Shown one piece after another: positions 12,106-22,886 of a stretch of 64,000 nucleotides of DNA. The stretch is from Periconia sp. R9002 (taxonomy: Eukaryota; Ascomycota; Dothideomycetes; Pleosporales; Periconiaceae), in NCBI GenBank assembly GCA_023627715.1, contig JAMAHW010000015.1, positions 372,001-436,000 of the forward strand, given 5' to 3'. Made by a program: the position numbers and the translations under genes. The notes under the pieces were generated by a model that saw only the letters and a list, made by a program, of their open reading frames with translations, was not told the origin of the DNA and searched no databases. Each line of letters opens with the position of its first letter. The first letter of the stretch is position 1.

Positions 12106-13999
12106 TCACTCCCTTCCCCGTCCCCTCGTAATCCCCAACCCCGTAGCCGCACCACCATTGCCCCCCCGCTCCCGTTCCCTCTCATTCACACTCCCCCGCC
12201 GACTGCTACCCAAAACCACCCCAAGCCCGCTGATGCTCCGTCCCATGCTCTCGCTCCGCGAACTATCCATGCTCCTCCGCATGCTCGAGCTGCTGCTCCT
12301 GCGCCTTGCCCGTCTCGCCTCGTCCGGATCATGCGGGTGGAGTCCGCTCGCGCGCGCAAACAGATTTAGGATGTCGGTGAGACTGATGACACCGCTGAGA
12401 CGACCAGACATGCTGCCTCCTTGGGTGGGGATGGCGGAGGCGGAGATGGCGGGGGCGACAGCGATACCTGAGGTTGCGAGGTGCGTTGGGGTGGGCGAAG
12501 TGAAGGCGACGGGGGCGGTAGGATTTGCGGGAAGCGAGGATGTAGAGGCGGAGGTCAAGGACGGGGCGGAGATGGTCGGAGGTGGGGACTGAGGCGGTGG
12601 GAGGAAGACGGCCGGGGTTGCGGCGGGTGTTGGTGGGCCAGAAGAGGCAGGTGAAGGTGCGTCGACGACCCACATGCGGTGCGAGCGAGTTGCGACGAGT
12701 TTGGCCACGGTGTGTGCGAGGGTTGAGAAGGGCGTAATGTGGAAGACGGGGAAGGAATCTTTGCCATCGTTGACGCCGCGTTCGGAGAGGATGACGGAGA
12801 TGAAGTGGATGCAGGAGGAGCGGAGGAGGGGGAGTGAGGTGGATTTTGTAAGAAGCTGGTGAATGTTTAGCATGGTACGGATAAAGGTTTGTAGACCAAC
12901 TTACCCGGACATCCACATGGGAGATATTGCCGATGACATTGTTTTGTGCGTCCAGAACTGGAAGAGATGTGACACCCTCGTTGTTCATGAGCTCAAGAGC
13001 TGTAGCCAGAGGCTTGTCTCCGCTAAAATTATCCCATGTTAGGGTCCGTAAAATCTCAATCATAACAATGCACACTCACTTGATAGCAATCACCGAGTGA
13101 CTTCCCAAATTCAAATCCTTGATCAACTGCGGGTACAGCTGATCGACGGCCGGGAAACTCTGCCTATTCTCCCAAAAGAACCGGACCAGTCTCAATTGCG
13201 TGAGCACCCCAATGACGTTGGTCGTTCCCTCCTCGGAAACCAACACCCTGTGTACTCCGCTGCCAAACACTTCCATTATCTTCGTCAGATCCGCGGATTC
13301 GGGGAGCGTAATCAGAGGCTCTTTCTTGCCCAGATCCTTGACGTCTTTGAGAGGAATCGGTTTGCCTTCGCGGCCTTTCTTGGCCAGCTCGTCGAAGGAA
13401 GCTACATCTGCTTCGTCGGGGTGTGCGAGTCCGACCACGAGGAGGAGATAGGCGTTTAGGTCTGAGTAGTCGAAGGTGCCCGTTGCCGTCCTTGAGTTTT
13501 TGTCTTCGCGGAGGAGCACTACGTTAGGTGCACCAGATTGAACGAGGAGCTGATATTTCCACATTAGCTTCAAAGTACGTATCCAGGCAGATATCCCTCT
13601 TCCATCCAATAGCGGAATAGAAAGACTCACATTAGTAGCCTCCTCCACACTGGTATCATACTGTACGAACCTGACCTCACCCCCCTTCTCATCCTCCTTG
13701 ACAATCTCTCCAACTTTGAGCGTGCGCCAATCCCTGCCCGCGAACTTGGGTTCCGCGCCCTTGAGCGTGGGTGGGTTGTTGAGGAGTTCCTGGAGGGCTT
13801 GCTGGGAGAGCGAGGGCTGCCTGGTGGCGCGCGGCGAGACGGGCATACCGCGCATGTTCTCGGCGAAGCTGGAGCGGTGATTACTCGAGTGCGAGCCCGA
13901 CATATTGAGCGGAGCCGGGGGAGAGCGCGGGGACGGGTGTGCGTTGGGGACGGGGTGGAGGGGGGATTTTCGGCCCGGGGTAGATTCGTGGTCGACCAT
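12106..13999 (-). CDS. SDS23: CBS-domain protein of the Sds23/Moc1 family
   Basis: Four exons: 13999..13631, 13549..13080, 13022..12905 and 12855..12106, 568 aa. All three introns have GTRAGT donors; introns 1 and 3 have GCTAA branch points and intron 2 has CCTAACA. A Ser/Pro-rich N-terminus precedes RDWRTLKVGEIV. CBS-type modules follow, including GVHRVLVSEEGTTNVIGVLTQLRLVRFF, GDKPLATALELMNNEGVTSLPVLDAQNNVIGNISHVDVR, and a fourth split by a ~100-residue Ser/Pro/Ala insert between HRMWVVDAP and LSGVISLTDILNLFARA. The Ser/Arg-rich tail (RRSSSSSMRRSMDSSRSES) is a likely phosphorylation region. Yeast Sds23/Sds24 and fission yeast Sds23/Moc1 restrain PP2A-type phosphatases during nutrient stress and cell separation; that role is inferred by family. 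It is convergent with the Sec7 gene. Confidence 0.9.
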
Positions 14000-14850
14000 G
14001 TTGTTGTTTTCTTACGCTCTGAGATTTGGGGTTCGGTAGGCGATTGATTAATCTGTGTGTGGGCAGAGTGAAGGGTCGTGGTGTTGGACGCGTCGGGGAG
14101 AGGTGGTACGGTGATGTTTTTCGAGATGATATATATTATTGGAAGCGGCGGGGGTGGGTGCGGTGAGGAAGGAACCCTGCAGATAAGTTCGTATAAGCCT
14201 CTCTCTCTTCCAGACGCGAAATCACACAGCACAGTATCAGAAAGTTCCTCGAGGCAGCAAGGACGTAGAATCCAAAAATTTATTCTGCGGAAGAAGGTGA
14301 GTCGGAGAAGGGAGAGAAGGTCGGTGAGATATGTAGACGGAGAGCTCCTGATTGCCCGTCCGGTCTAACTACCCCACCAAAATCCACACCCACCTCCCCA
14401 CCCCCTCACCCAACGACGGCTCAAGCCATCCCTTCCCCTCTGATTGGCCCACTATTTACCTGCCCACCGATGAAGGAAATGTTCGATCAGCGATCCGAAT
14501 ACGTCCTTGGTGCAACGGATTTGGAGAGGGTGAACTTTATGTTTGGTGGTTTTGATAGGGTTGGGGGGTGGTACTCGTGACATCATCTATCTGCGGAGAG
14601 ACTGGCCGACGGATTATGTCATTCGGGGGTTTTGGCTAGGTACACGATCTTAGAGAAGGGGGTTCGGATTTGGGCGTTGACGATGAAATGTTTCTGTGAA
14701 GGAGCGAAGGAATTAAGTTTGATTTCCCCTTAGATGCCAACAAAATGATTTAATACCTGTATTAGAAGTGGCTGTCTAAACTCAACTAACAAGCACCATA
14801 TCCAATATCAATATCGATAATTGTACAATTCAACACCACGACTCCCAAAT
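14000..14850. other. intergenic, upstream of the SDS23-like gene
   Basis: Contains the SDS23-like promoter/leader and the 3' flank of the next minus-strand gene. No coding signal was seen. Confidence 0.5.
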
Positions 14851-16419
14851 CTACACATCTAACATACTCCTTATAACCTGCTGTGGCGGGCCATTCCCGT
14901 TTCCATTCGCATTCGCAGCAGGACCCAGCGTCTGCCCCGTCAAATCCGTCCTCGCAGACCTCACACTAACCGTCTCGCTCTCCATCCTCCTGGTCCCCAC
15001 CCCCGTCGACGGACTCTCATCGCGGAACGGATCATTCGGCGGGCGACTCGTACTCCGATTCCTAATATTCATATTCGCGGAATCCAGATCGCGCATCTCC
15101 ATCGCGGTCCCTCTCGTCGTCGACCGTCCTTCATTCTGACTGTCTGTACGGCGATCACCGCCGTCGCCGAATTCAGTCGCCATCGCACGCAGTCTCTGGT
15201 CGTCGCTCGCGAAGCGGCTCATCATATGGCGATTCCACCAATGCGGCTTGCGCACGATGTTGAGTTCCGCGTCGTGGATTCGGCCCCGCGCGATGCGCTG
15301 CGCGACGAGTTGTTTGTCTTCGTTTTCCTCGAGGAAGCCTGCGATTTCGAAGACGATGATGATGGCGAGGATGGTGCCGTAGCCGAGGCCGAATGGCCAT
15401 CCGATATGTACGTGTTGTTGGAACACGCTGAGGTCCCAGATCCAGGCCGCCGCAAGTCCGTATGCGACGCGCGCGCCGAGTAGGAGGATGCCGGTGAGGA
15501 GGTGCCAGGGGCAGTTGCGGATGTAGGATGTGAGGGTTGGGAAGAAACCTGGCGGGCTAGGTTTGTAGTGACGCATGGAGTGGTGTAGGGAGATGCAAAT
15601 GACGAGCCACGCGATGGCGGCCATGACGGCACCGACTTTGCCTCTCGCGTTGGTCGCGGCGGGACGAGCGATGAACTCAATTTGCTCGGCATTGCTTTGC
15701 TTCTGGAGGGGCGTCCAGGAGCGGGGGATAGTCATAAAGAACTCGATCCACGCGAAGAGGTAAAAAACCAGAGGAATCCAAAACTCAAACTTCGCCCGTC
15801 GGTCGTCCTGCGGCATGCCGTACGGATCCGAGTCGACGATTTGGCGCTCCTGCCAGGACCCCCAGTGCCGCACCCCCTCCCAAACCATGGCGAGCGCCCC
15901 GGGAACCATGAGCATGAAGAAGAAGCATTGTAGGATGATGGGTAACTGCTGAATGTATAAGCGATCGATATCCACGCCCGTGAGCGTGCTGATCATCCCG
16001 CAGGCCGCGGCGAAGAGCATCCAGTACCACTGCCACCTCCGCCCCACAGCTCGAAACCGCTTATCCTCTCTTATATACAACCTCCCATGTTTATTCAAAT
16101 TGATCAACGTGAACATGATGGTAAGTCCGAATGCGGCGCCGAACGCGATACTCGCTTTCCCTCTCGTCCCAATGCCGTAGTAGGGTATGTAACATGTCGT
16201 CGTGTGAAGCCACGTCCCGTTGTCCAGCATCGACGGCTTGAACCGGTCGAAGGCGAGGTAGCAGTGCGATTCATTGGAGATGGTGTTGTTGCTGTAGAGC
16301 TCGTACTTGAATTCGCGGAGCGCGTCGAGATTGAAGGGGATGCCGTTTATTATGGTTTCGGAGCGGTTGGAGCTGGTGGGTGTGAAGGGGACGAGGGAGC
16401 GGGATGTGAGGACCGCCAT
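14851..16419 (-). CDS. seven-helix membrane protein (resembles fungal DUF2434 family)
   Basis: One uninterrupted 522-aa frame; the ATG at 16419 is the first. An N-terminal ~88-residue ectodomain carries several N-glycosylation sequons (NRS, NNT, NES, NGT). Seven hydrophobic helices follow at about 90-108, 131-149, 158-181, 212-231, 264-279, 305-328 and 341-362. A ~160-residue basic then Ser/Thr/Asn-rich cytosolic tail ends the protein. The layout matches the fungal DUF2434 proteins as I remember them, which have no assigned biochemical role. A seven-helix topology with a glycosylated N-terminus could suggest a receptor-like protein, but no GPCR motif is visible, so that is not claimed. Confidence 0.75.
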   Translation of the reverse strand: MAVLTSRSLVPFTPTSSNRSETIINGIPFNLDALREFKYELYSNNTISNESHCYLAFDRFKPSMLDNGTWLHTTTCYIPYYGIGTRGKASIAFGAAFGLTIMFTLINLNKHGRLYIREDKRFRAVGRRWQWYWMLFAAACGMISTLTGVDIDRLYIQQLPIILQCFFFMLMVPGALAMVWEGVRHWGSWQERQIVDSDPYGMPQDDRRAKFEFWIPLVFYLFAWIEFFMTIPRSWTPLQKQSNAEQIEFIARPAATNARGKVGAVMAAIAWLVICISLHHSMRHYKPSPPGFFPTLTSYIRNCPWHLLTGILLLGARVAYGLAAAWIWDLSVFQQHVHIGWPFGLGYGTILAIIIVFEIAGFLEENEDKQLVAQRIARGRIHDAELNIVRKPHWWNRHMMSRFASDDQRLRAMATEFGDGGDRRTDSQNEGRSTTRGTAMEMRDLDSANMNIRNRSTSRPPNDPFRDESPSTGVGTRRMESETVSVRSARTDLTGQTLGPAANANGNGNGPPQQVIRSMLDV

Positions 16420-17297
16420 GGTGGGTGTTTTCCGGTCTCTTCAACAATTTCACACCATTCTCTCCGTAAATCGCATCCTTTTCAGAACAAGAAGGCCGTG
16501 AAATTTCTGATTAATCAACAAAACCTCCTATTGATCCCAAACCTCAAACAAGAAAAAGGAATATCCGCTTCCTCGTTCCGCACCCTTCCGCCCGGCTCAA
16601 TCTCCAACTCTTTTGTAACCGACCTGTTCGGTATGGGACTATCAACTATTGCAGCGCGGAGTATACGGCGGCGTGAAAAAGTTAATGGAGGATACCGCGC
16701 CCGTTTTTCAAGGGATTAAAAAATACTGCGCGCGGGAGAGCGAGTGAAGGGAAGAGTGAAGTTTCGTAGTTTCCGCTGTGATGATAAAAGATCGGCGCGC
16801 CGAGAGAAGAGCTTCTTGGCTCCGCCGCGCAAAGCACATCCTGGACCGAACACAATCGCACAAGAGTTTGTTTCTCAGTTTGCTCATTTCGCCCTTCTAT
16901 ATCAATCGTTATACTCCCAAAATACAACCGAATAGAAAAAACCCCTTCGGCGCCATACGCTCTCGACATTGAAACATTCAACGGGCGTGGCTTTCCACTA
17001 GATATGTACATTGATGATGTGGTGAATGAATGGGAGTGAAAAAGAAAGGTATAAACCTGATGATCCATTTACGTTCCCATTCCTTGGTGTCCCTTTTTAA
17101 AACGCGATTGCCTTCCCACCTTGTCCTGTCCGGTTCTGATCCTATGCTGTCCTGCCATGCCGTACCCTATGTTGCATGGCTTTAATAATGACCGGTATCC
17201 ATCCAATCCTTCTTGGTATTAATCAAAACAGAGTAACAAGCGTGAGAAAATAGGGGTATGGCAATTCACGCGAATATAATAGAAGTGACTGTTCAAT
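16420..17297. other. intergenic, no gene seen
   Basis: Promoter of the seven-helix gene and 3' flank of the metacaspase gene, both minus strand. Overlapping open frames lack recognisable features. Confidence 0.5.
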
Positions 17298-18993
17298 TTA
17301 CATAACGTAAAGGAGATCGACATCTGCACTCGATATTAGTGACTTGTGCTATAGGAGAGATAGGTATTGACTTACTTAAAGGATGACTGCAGCTCAACTG
17401 CGGCTTCTGAGCGTATTTGCCCTGGAGCTCATCACGGATACTGTTGAGTAGTTGCACGTAGCTCTGGTTCGGGTTCTTCTTCAACGAGGCAATGAAGGCG
17501 TAGGACATGGCGCCCGTAGCCTCGCCGGCAATATTGGCATCGGCCCTGGAAAGTCCTGTTAGTATTCGACTTTGTGTTGCATAATGCATTGTAAACTTAC
17601 GAAGTTTGCGTGTCCTTGGAACCACTCCACATAATGACATCCGCCGGACTCGTCTTCGTCTGCAAATTCTTCTTGTAGACGGAATCGCCCTGTGCGACCT
17701 TCTTGAACAACCCAGTAGCACTTGATAGCATGCCGCTGATATCCTGGCGCGCATAGCTCGACACGATACCCAAAAGGCCTTGGCCAGCCTCCTTCGCAAG
17801 GTTGGGCTCCTTGAGCACACCTTGTGTAGAGTAAATATATGGCAGATCGAGCGCGGATCCAGAATGGCAGGAGTCGAAGATGGCCGTCAATCGAACACCC
17901 GGTTGCAGAGGATTGACCATGATGCGGTGCATTTCGTCGTCCACAATATGTCCATTCGTCCGGAAATCGACCGGGTAGATGACCTCGTCGTAGCCATCGT
18001 CTTCATCGCCGTCCAGATCTTGAGTCTGCCCACCATGCCCTGATATTGTTAAATTCTGCTCGCGATTCAGGTGAAGTTTATTGCATACCTGAGTAGTGGA
18101 AAAAGAGCGAGTCGTTCGGTCTAGCATCCTTCACCAGCCAATGCATTGCTCTGAGTATGTTCGCCTTTGTGGGTTGACTCATGGGGTTTTGCTGATCGTC
18201 GGTCAACGTTACCATATCCTCACGCTTATACCCAAAGTGATTGTTCAAGTACGCGCTCATGTTTTTGACGTCGTTGATGCAGCCACGGAGCTGCCCTCGC
18301 TGTCCAAAGTAGTTGATACCGATCAGCAGAGCTTTCCGGCGTCCGTTGCATGCCGAGTATTGGAAGTTGTAGCCGCTGGGAGCGCCGTGGCCGAAGCCTT
18401 GAGGTTGTGTTGGGGGTGGAGGCGGCGCTCCTCCTTGGCCGTGGTGGTTTTGACCTGCAATTGTGAGCTCTCCCCTATACGCACATTCAAGAGCATGCCA
18501 TACCTGGTGGTCCGCCATACGATTGTTGCCGCGGAGGACCCTGTGGGGGACCTTGGGGAGGACCCTGTGGTGGTGGTGGACCATATCCATACTGCTGCTG
18601 AGGTGGAGGAGGGCCCTAATTCCATGCCATTAGCTTCTGCGCGATATACCTTTCCGCAGGAATATCCGAGTTGTCGCATACCTGACCATAACCGTATTGC
18701 TGTGGGGGAGGGGTCTGTTGGTATCCCCCATACTGAGGTTGGGGAGAAGGCGAAGGATGATAGCCGTATCCTTGTTGCGGTGGTCTACACAGTCGATGTC
18801 AGTTGTGTTTCTTTATGGGCAATGACGCTTGTGATTCGACGTACGGAGGGCCATAGTTCTGCTGGGGCGGCGGATAACCTTGTGGAGGATAGCCCTGGGG
18901 CGGGTAACCCTGCTGTTGTGGAGGAGGCCCGCCGTAACCTTGCTGCTGCTGCTGGTGGCCGCCATTGTACCCTTGACCGGGATAGTAGGACAT
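17298..18993 (-). CDS. MCA1: type I metacaspase (Cys peptidase family C14)
   Basis: Seven exons: 18993..18845, 18784..18682, 18615..18504, 18454..18089, 18039..17601, 17545..17376 and 17323..17298, 454 aa. Every junction has GT-AG ends and keeps frame; the last exon is only 26 nt (VDLLYVM-stop). The prodomain (~1-150) is a Gln/Pro/Gly/Tyr-rich low-complexity repeat (YGPPPQ-like) typical of fungal metacaspases and possibly aggregation-prone. The catalytic domain starts at [14 protein letters not shown]. The His is in YSGHGGQ (~245), completed across an intron, and the Cys is in DSCHSGS (Cys301). Metacaspases cleave after Arg/Lys, need calcium, and act in stress-induced death and protein quality control. 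Length and motifs are normal, so the enzyme should be active. Confidence 0.95.
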
Positions 18994-21681
18994 GATGGCG
19001 ACGGTGGGTGTGTCGTCACGTCACGACGCGATGTGCTGCGGTGGAGTGGAGTAGTGTATAGCGAAGTACGTGGTTGTTTGTGGCTGCGTGCGTGTCGGCG
19101 TGTCGATCTTCTCTGGTTAGAACTAGAGGGGTGAGCCGAGGTCGGGATGAGGCGACGAGGCTCTGACGGGGGCAGAGGTGAGGTTATAGCGCGCGCGCGG
19201 AAAGGAGAAGTCGATGGCGCGTAGGAGAGGTAGGGTAGGTAGTGGAGGTGTCAGAAAGTAAGTGAAGACGAGGCAAAAGGTGTGGCGGTATGCTGGGAGG
19301 ATGTAGGGTAGGGTGAGAAAGAAGTGCGGCTGACAGAGCGGAGCTTCGCAATCGACTTCGGCGGGGTCGGGCTCTACTGTAAGCCAGGGACAAGGAATAG
19401 GGACCAGGGCTGAACGACGACGACAACGTGCTAAATGATGATGACACCCTCCAAGCTTCAAGGATTGCCGGGCTCCGGGCGTGGCGCGTAAATTTCTGAA
19501 TGGAGCAGCAATGCAACGGAATCTTTTTTTTTCTCTTCGAAGGATTCAATAATCGGTACTTTTGTATACCTAGATGTAAGCGAATAGGCGAGGGTGGTAG
19601 ATCAGGAGCAACTCTACCAAGTAACCTAGGTATGTAGCTACATACAACAACACAGGTTCATCCCTACAGTATTTGGTATACACACACTTGAAGCCAACAT
19701 AAAGACCGAGTCAGCTCGCACGTGCATGCGTTCGCAAAGTTTCAACCCTTGGAACCATTCCTATTCCGCTACTTGACACGTCTTATAGGTACACGTAAAC
19801 ACATCCATCCCAACGAACAACAAATCCATCCCCATGGCCCTATCCTCCGCGAGAATTTCATTCATTTCATCGTTAACGCCCGAGGCCACCATCTTCTACC
19901 ATTTTTAACACTCCAGCTCGCTTGAAGCCCCAATCTCCACCCACCGTACCCCTCGAACCAATAACACGGCGTAGCCAGGGTGTTTAGCGGTCACATCCGC
20001 ACCGAGTGCACGGTTGCTGTCTGTCTGTGTTGTCGTGCATGCGAGAGCCATGTGGGCACCCGTGCAGAGGATTGATTCCAGAAGAGAAGAATCTTCGAGC
20101 AGAAAGGAAAAAAGGGCGATACAAGGGCCAACGTGCACGGTTCGCTGCTTCGTCTGATGCGGTTTATACTTAACGTTACCTAGGTATGAGAGGTGTTGAA
20201 CGGTAGGTAACGTACTGCACGTGAAGAGATGGACTGCCGACGGCAATGTCACTGTGGCGCAGTCAGGGTCTTTTCTTGCACAGCCATACATTCTGTATCG
20301 TTACACTCCAACACCGAGAATCATGGAGGAAATGGATTGGTTCTTGGTACGCCCCGTGACCCCTAATCATCTTTTTCGATTGCTGTGTCGATACCACGGG
20401 TGATTCCATTCATGCGAGGATATCATTGTCACCTTTATAAACCTAATTATGCAGCCTCACAAAGCGTCGATCCAATGTCCATTATCCAAGTAGAGAATCC
20501 AACAGGAGCAATAAGCATCCGTCATCGATTCTCAAATCCAACATGACTCGGATCTCACATGTCATAATGCCCTTTCTAAAAGATGTCTCGCCCAAGAGCC
20601 GAATATGATGGGGACTTATCGCAATTTTGATTCCATTGTAGACTACCTATGGACGTTAATCGAGAATTCACAATCTGACCCATCCCCTTTCCTTCTCTCT
20701 ATACAACCAACGTCGCCCTAATTCATGAGCTACACTCCCTTTTCTATCCACGCCTTATCCAACGACTCAAGTTCACTCGTGGCTTGCATATACCTAGCCC
20801 TGTGGCTTGTGTAGTGGACACCCTCGCTTAGTTTAGATGGGAAGATGCGAAGCTCGTATCCGCCTTGTGTGGGGGTTCGGCCATTGCGTTATATCTATGA
20901 CAACAAAAATGTCGAAAGTCTACGCATGTATTTATGTGATTAGGAGTTATTGGCCGGGACAAGGACCAAGTCCCTTCAGCTATAGGCATTTCAGCTGTCA
21001 TCAATGTCGCCATGCGGGGAGAAAGATTTTTTGGAAGGATCGTTTGGCTTTGGAGGTCCGTTCAGCGTTGAAAAACGTTGGTGTGGTAGATTTGTTTCGC
21101 CATCTATCTTGTCATCGGACGTTGTACATAGTAGCTGTGCATAAGCGTTCGTTAAACCATTGGTCGTGCGGTGCAGTCCGTTATGCTCCCCACGCACCAC
21201 CATCGCCATCACCGACACAATGGGACTCTTGTCTTCCACTCCTGCACCCGCATGTTGCAGCCGTGACTGCAGCCGCATATGCGACATGACGAAAAAACCA
21301 ATTGGAGAGCTAAAATTTGGTCAAGCATGTCTATGCAACTCTTCAGCCTCAACCTTGGCTAATCTTGGCGTCAGCATCTTGACCGCAGTGCGTTTTTTGA
21401 GAGGCTTTTTCGAATCTAGGCCTTCAGACCCAAATCCTTTGACCGCCTCACCTCGTCATGATTTTTTGCAAAGAGCGGGATGCTAGAGAAAGACATCATG
21501 TCGTCAGCTCGTACCTGCATGCAGAAGCAAAGACAGACAGGCATTTGCCAGATTTGAGATAAACGTTGGGCAAAAAGTGAAGTCTCCTACGCGTTGGTGG
21601 GTCGTCGGAAACCGAATCAGTGGACATGACGTGTGTCGTTTACAACGTTACATCCACGAGAAAATAGGCTTGCTCCCGGTT
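18994..21681. other. 2.7-kb intergenic region, no gene seen
   Basis: Holds the metacaspase promoter/leader (18.99-19.55 kb; open minus-strand frames there are low-complexity). About 2.1 kb of unique sequence with short, unconvincing frames follows. No tRNA, known repeat or domain was recognised. Confidence 0.5.
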
Positions 21682-22562
21682 TCATGGTACCGGAAACCCA
21701 CTCTCATCGAAATGCTCAGGCAATTCCTCTGCATACTGAGTATTAAGATCCCACTCCCGAGGCCTCCTGTACGGACTGCGCATCCATGCGTTCAACTCAT
21801 GTAAAAATAGCCTAGCATTAGGGCGTCCTAGATATTCCTGTAGCAAATCCTCCGCATGTCCATTGCTGGATTTCAATTCCACCTTTTTCATGACGGCGAC
21901 AATGTATGAGAGTAAAAACTCGGCATTGCCACTAGTTGTTGCGCCTTGGGACGGCGTTTCCTGTGAGTCGGTATAGAGATAACTGAACACGCGTAATTCT
22001 CTCCTAACCCACGTACGCGCCTTTGATTGCAGTTCGGGGGATGAGGCGATCATGAGCGGGGTGATTTCGCGATAGCCTGACACCGGATTGCTACCGACGT
22101 GGTACGAATAGAGCTTGTGGCGATAGACATGCCTACGTCGAAGCACGTTAGTATCGACTAACGGTTGTTCGTAGGGTCGACGCGATCGTCTAGGAGGCAA
22201 AGGATGCCGCGACTGGGAAGAAATAGTACCCGGAAGGTGGACGTCATGCTGGGAAGGAAAGGTGCGGCGAACAGCATAAGTTTTGAAATCGGTGGGCGAC
22301 GCCCAGTCGTATTGCACGGCAGTAACTTCTGTTTTGCCTACCACCAGATTAGATTAGCCATAAACAAGGTGTAGATAGAGTTTAGATGCGACGTACATAA
22401 GGGGCATGCTGAACGGTGCTGCAACCAGCTCACCAGGCAAACGAAATCGAAGGTGTAATGGTTACAGGGAACGGTGATGGCTCTTTCTGTGATGGGTGAC
22501 AAGCAAATCACGCAGGTATCATGGGACTCATGATCATGTGTACGGTCCTGTTCTGTTTCCAT
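21682..22562 (-). CDS. RING-finger protein (putative E3 ubiquitin ligase)
   Basis: Exons 22562..22397 and 22337..21682 give 273 aa. The intron interrupts the last zinc-binding Cys codon (CPLC|KTEV) and has a GTACGT donor, a GGCTAAT branch point and a GGTAG acceptor. The N-terminal RING reads C17-x2-C20, C33-x-H35, D39, C42, then C53-x2-C56. The position normally held by Cys/His is Asp39, so it is a variant RING. The remainder is a basic linker (RRHVYRHKLYSYHVGSNPVSGYR) and a helical C-terminal region ending in LNAWMRSPYRRPREWD. The same RING-plus-helical arrangement is widespread in filamentous ascomycetes. Substrates are unknown. It is divergent from the next gene, with ~320 bp between their starts. 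Confidence 0.85.
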
Positions 22563-22886
22563 GCGACAAGAGGAGAGACGTGCGTGATGGACCGAATCAT
22601 AATGATGTGATCAGAGTTGTTGGATTAATGCGGGAGCCGCAGTGGCGGGGAAGCAAGAGCTGGCGCACGGACCCGGCCGCGACCTCCCGTGCGGCGTACC
22701 AAATAGATCTTCTTCGCAGTCTACAGGACGACTCATCATCACTGACCACCGTCTTTCTTCAATCCTACTCCCTTGAATGGGCCAGCAAATGGCTCTTTGC
22801 TTTTGCTAGAGGTAAGAAACATTTTCCCCCTCTGTATGCCACTACCCACAATACGACGTATTCCTGTGCGACTTCCTTCTCCCGCC

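Noticed and set aside
12158..12592. 144-codon plus-strand frame
   Set aside because: Antisense to the low-complexity C-terminus of the SDS23-like gene.
16087..16719. 210-codon plus-strand frame
   Set aside because: Overlaps the 5' half of the seven-helix membrane-protein gene on the other strand; no domain of its own.
18096..18995. 299-codon plus-strand frame opposite the metacaspase
   Set aside because: Antisense shadow of the metacaspase exons and introns, which have strong family motifs on the minus strand.
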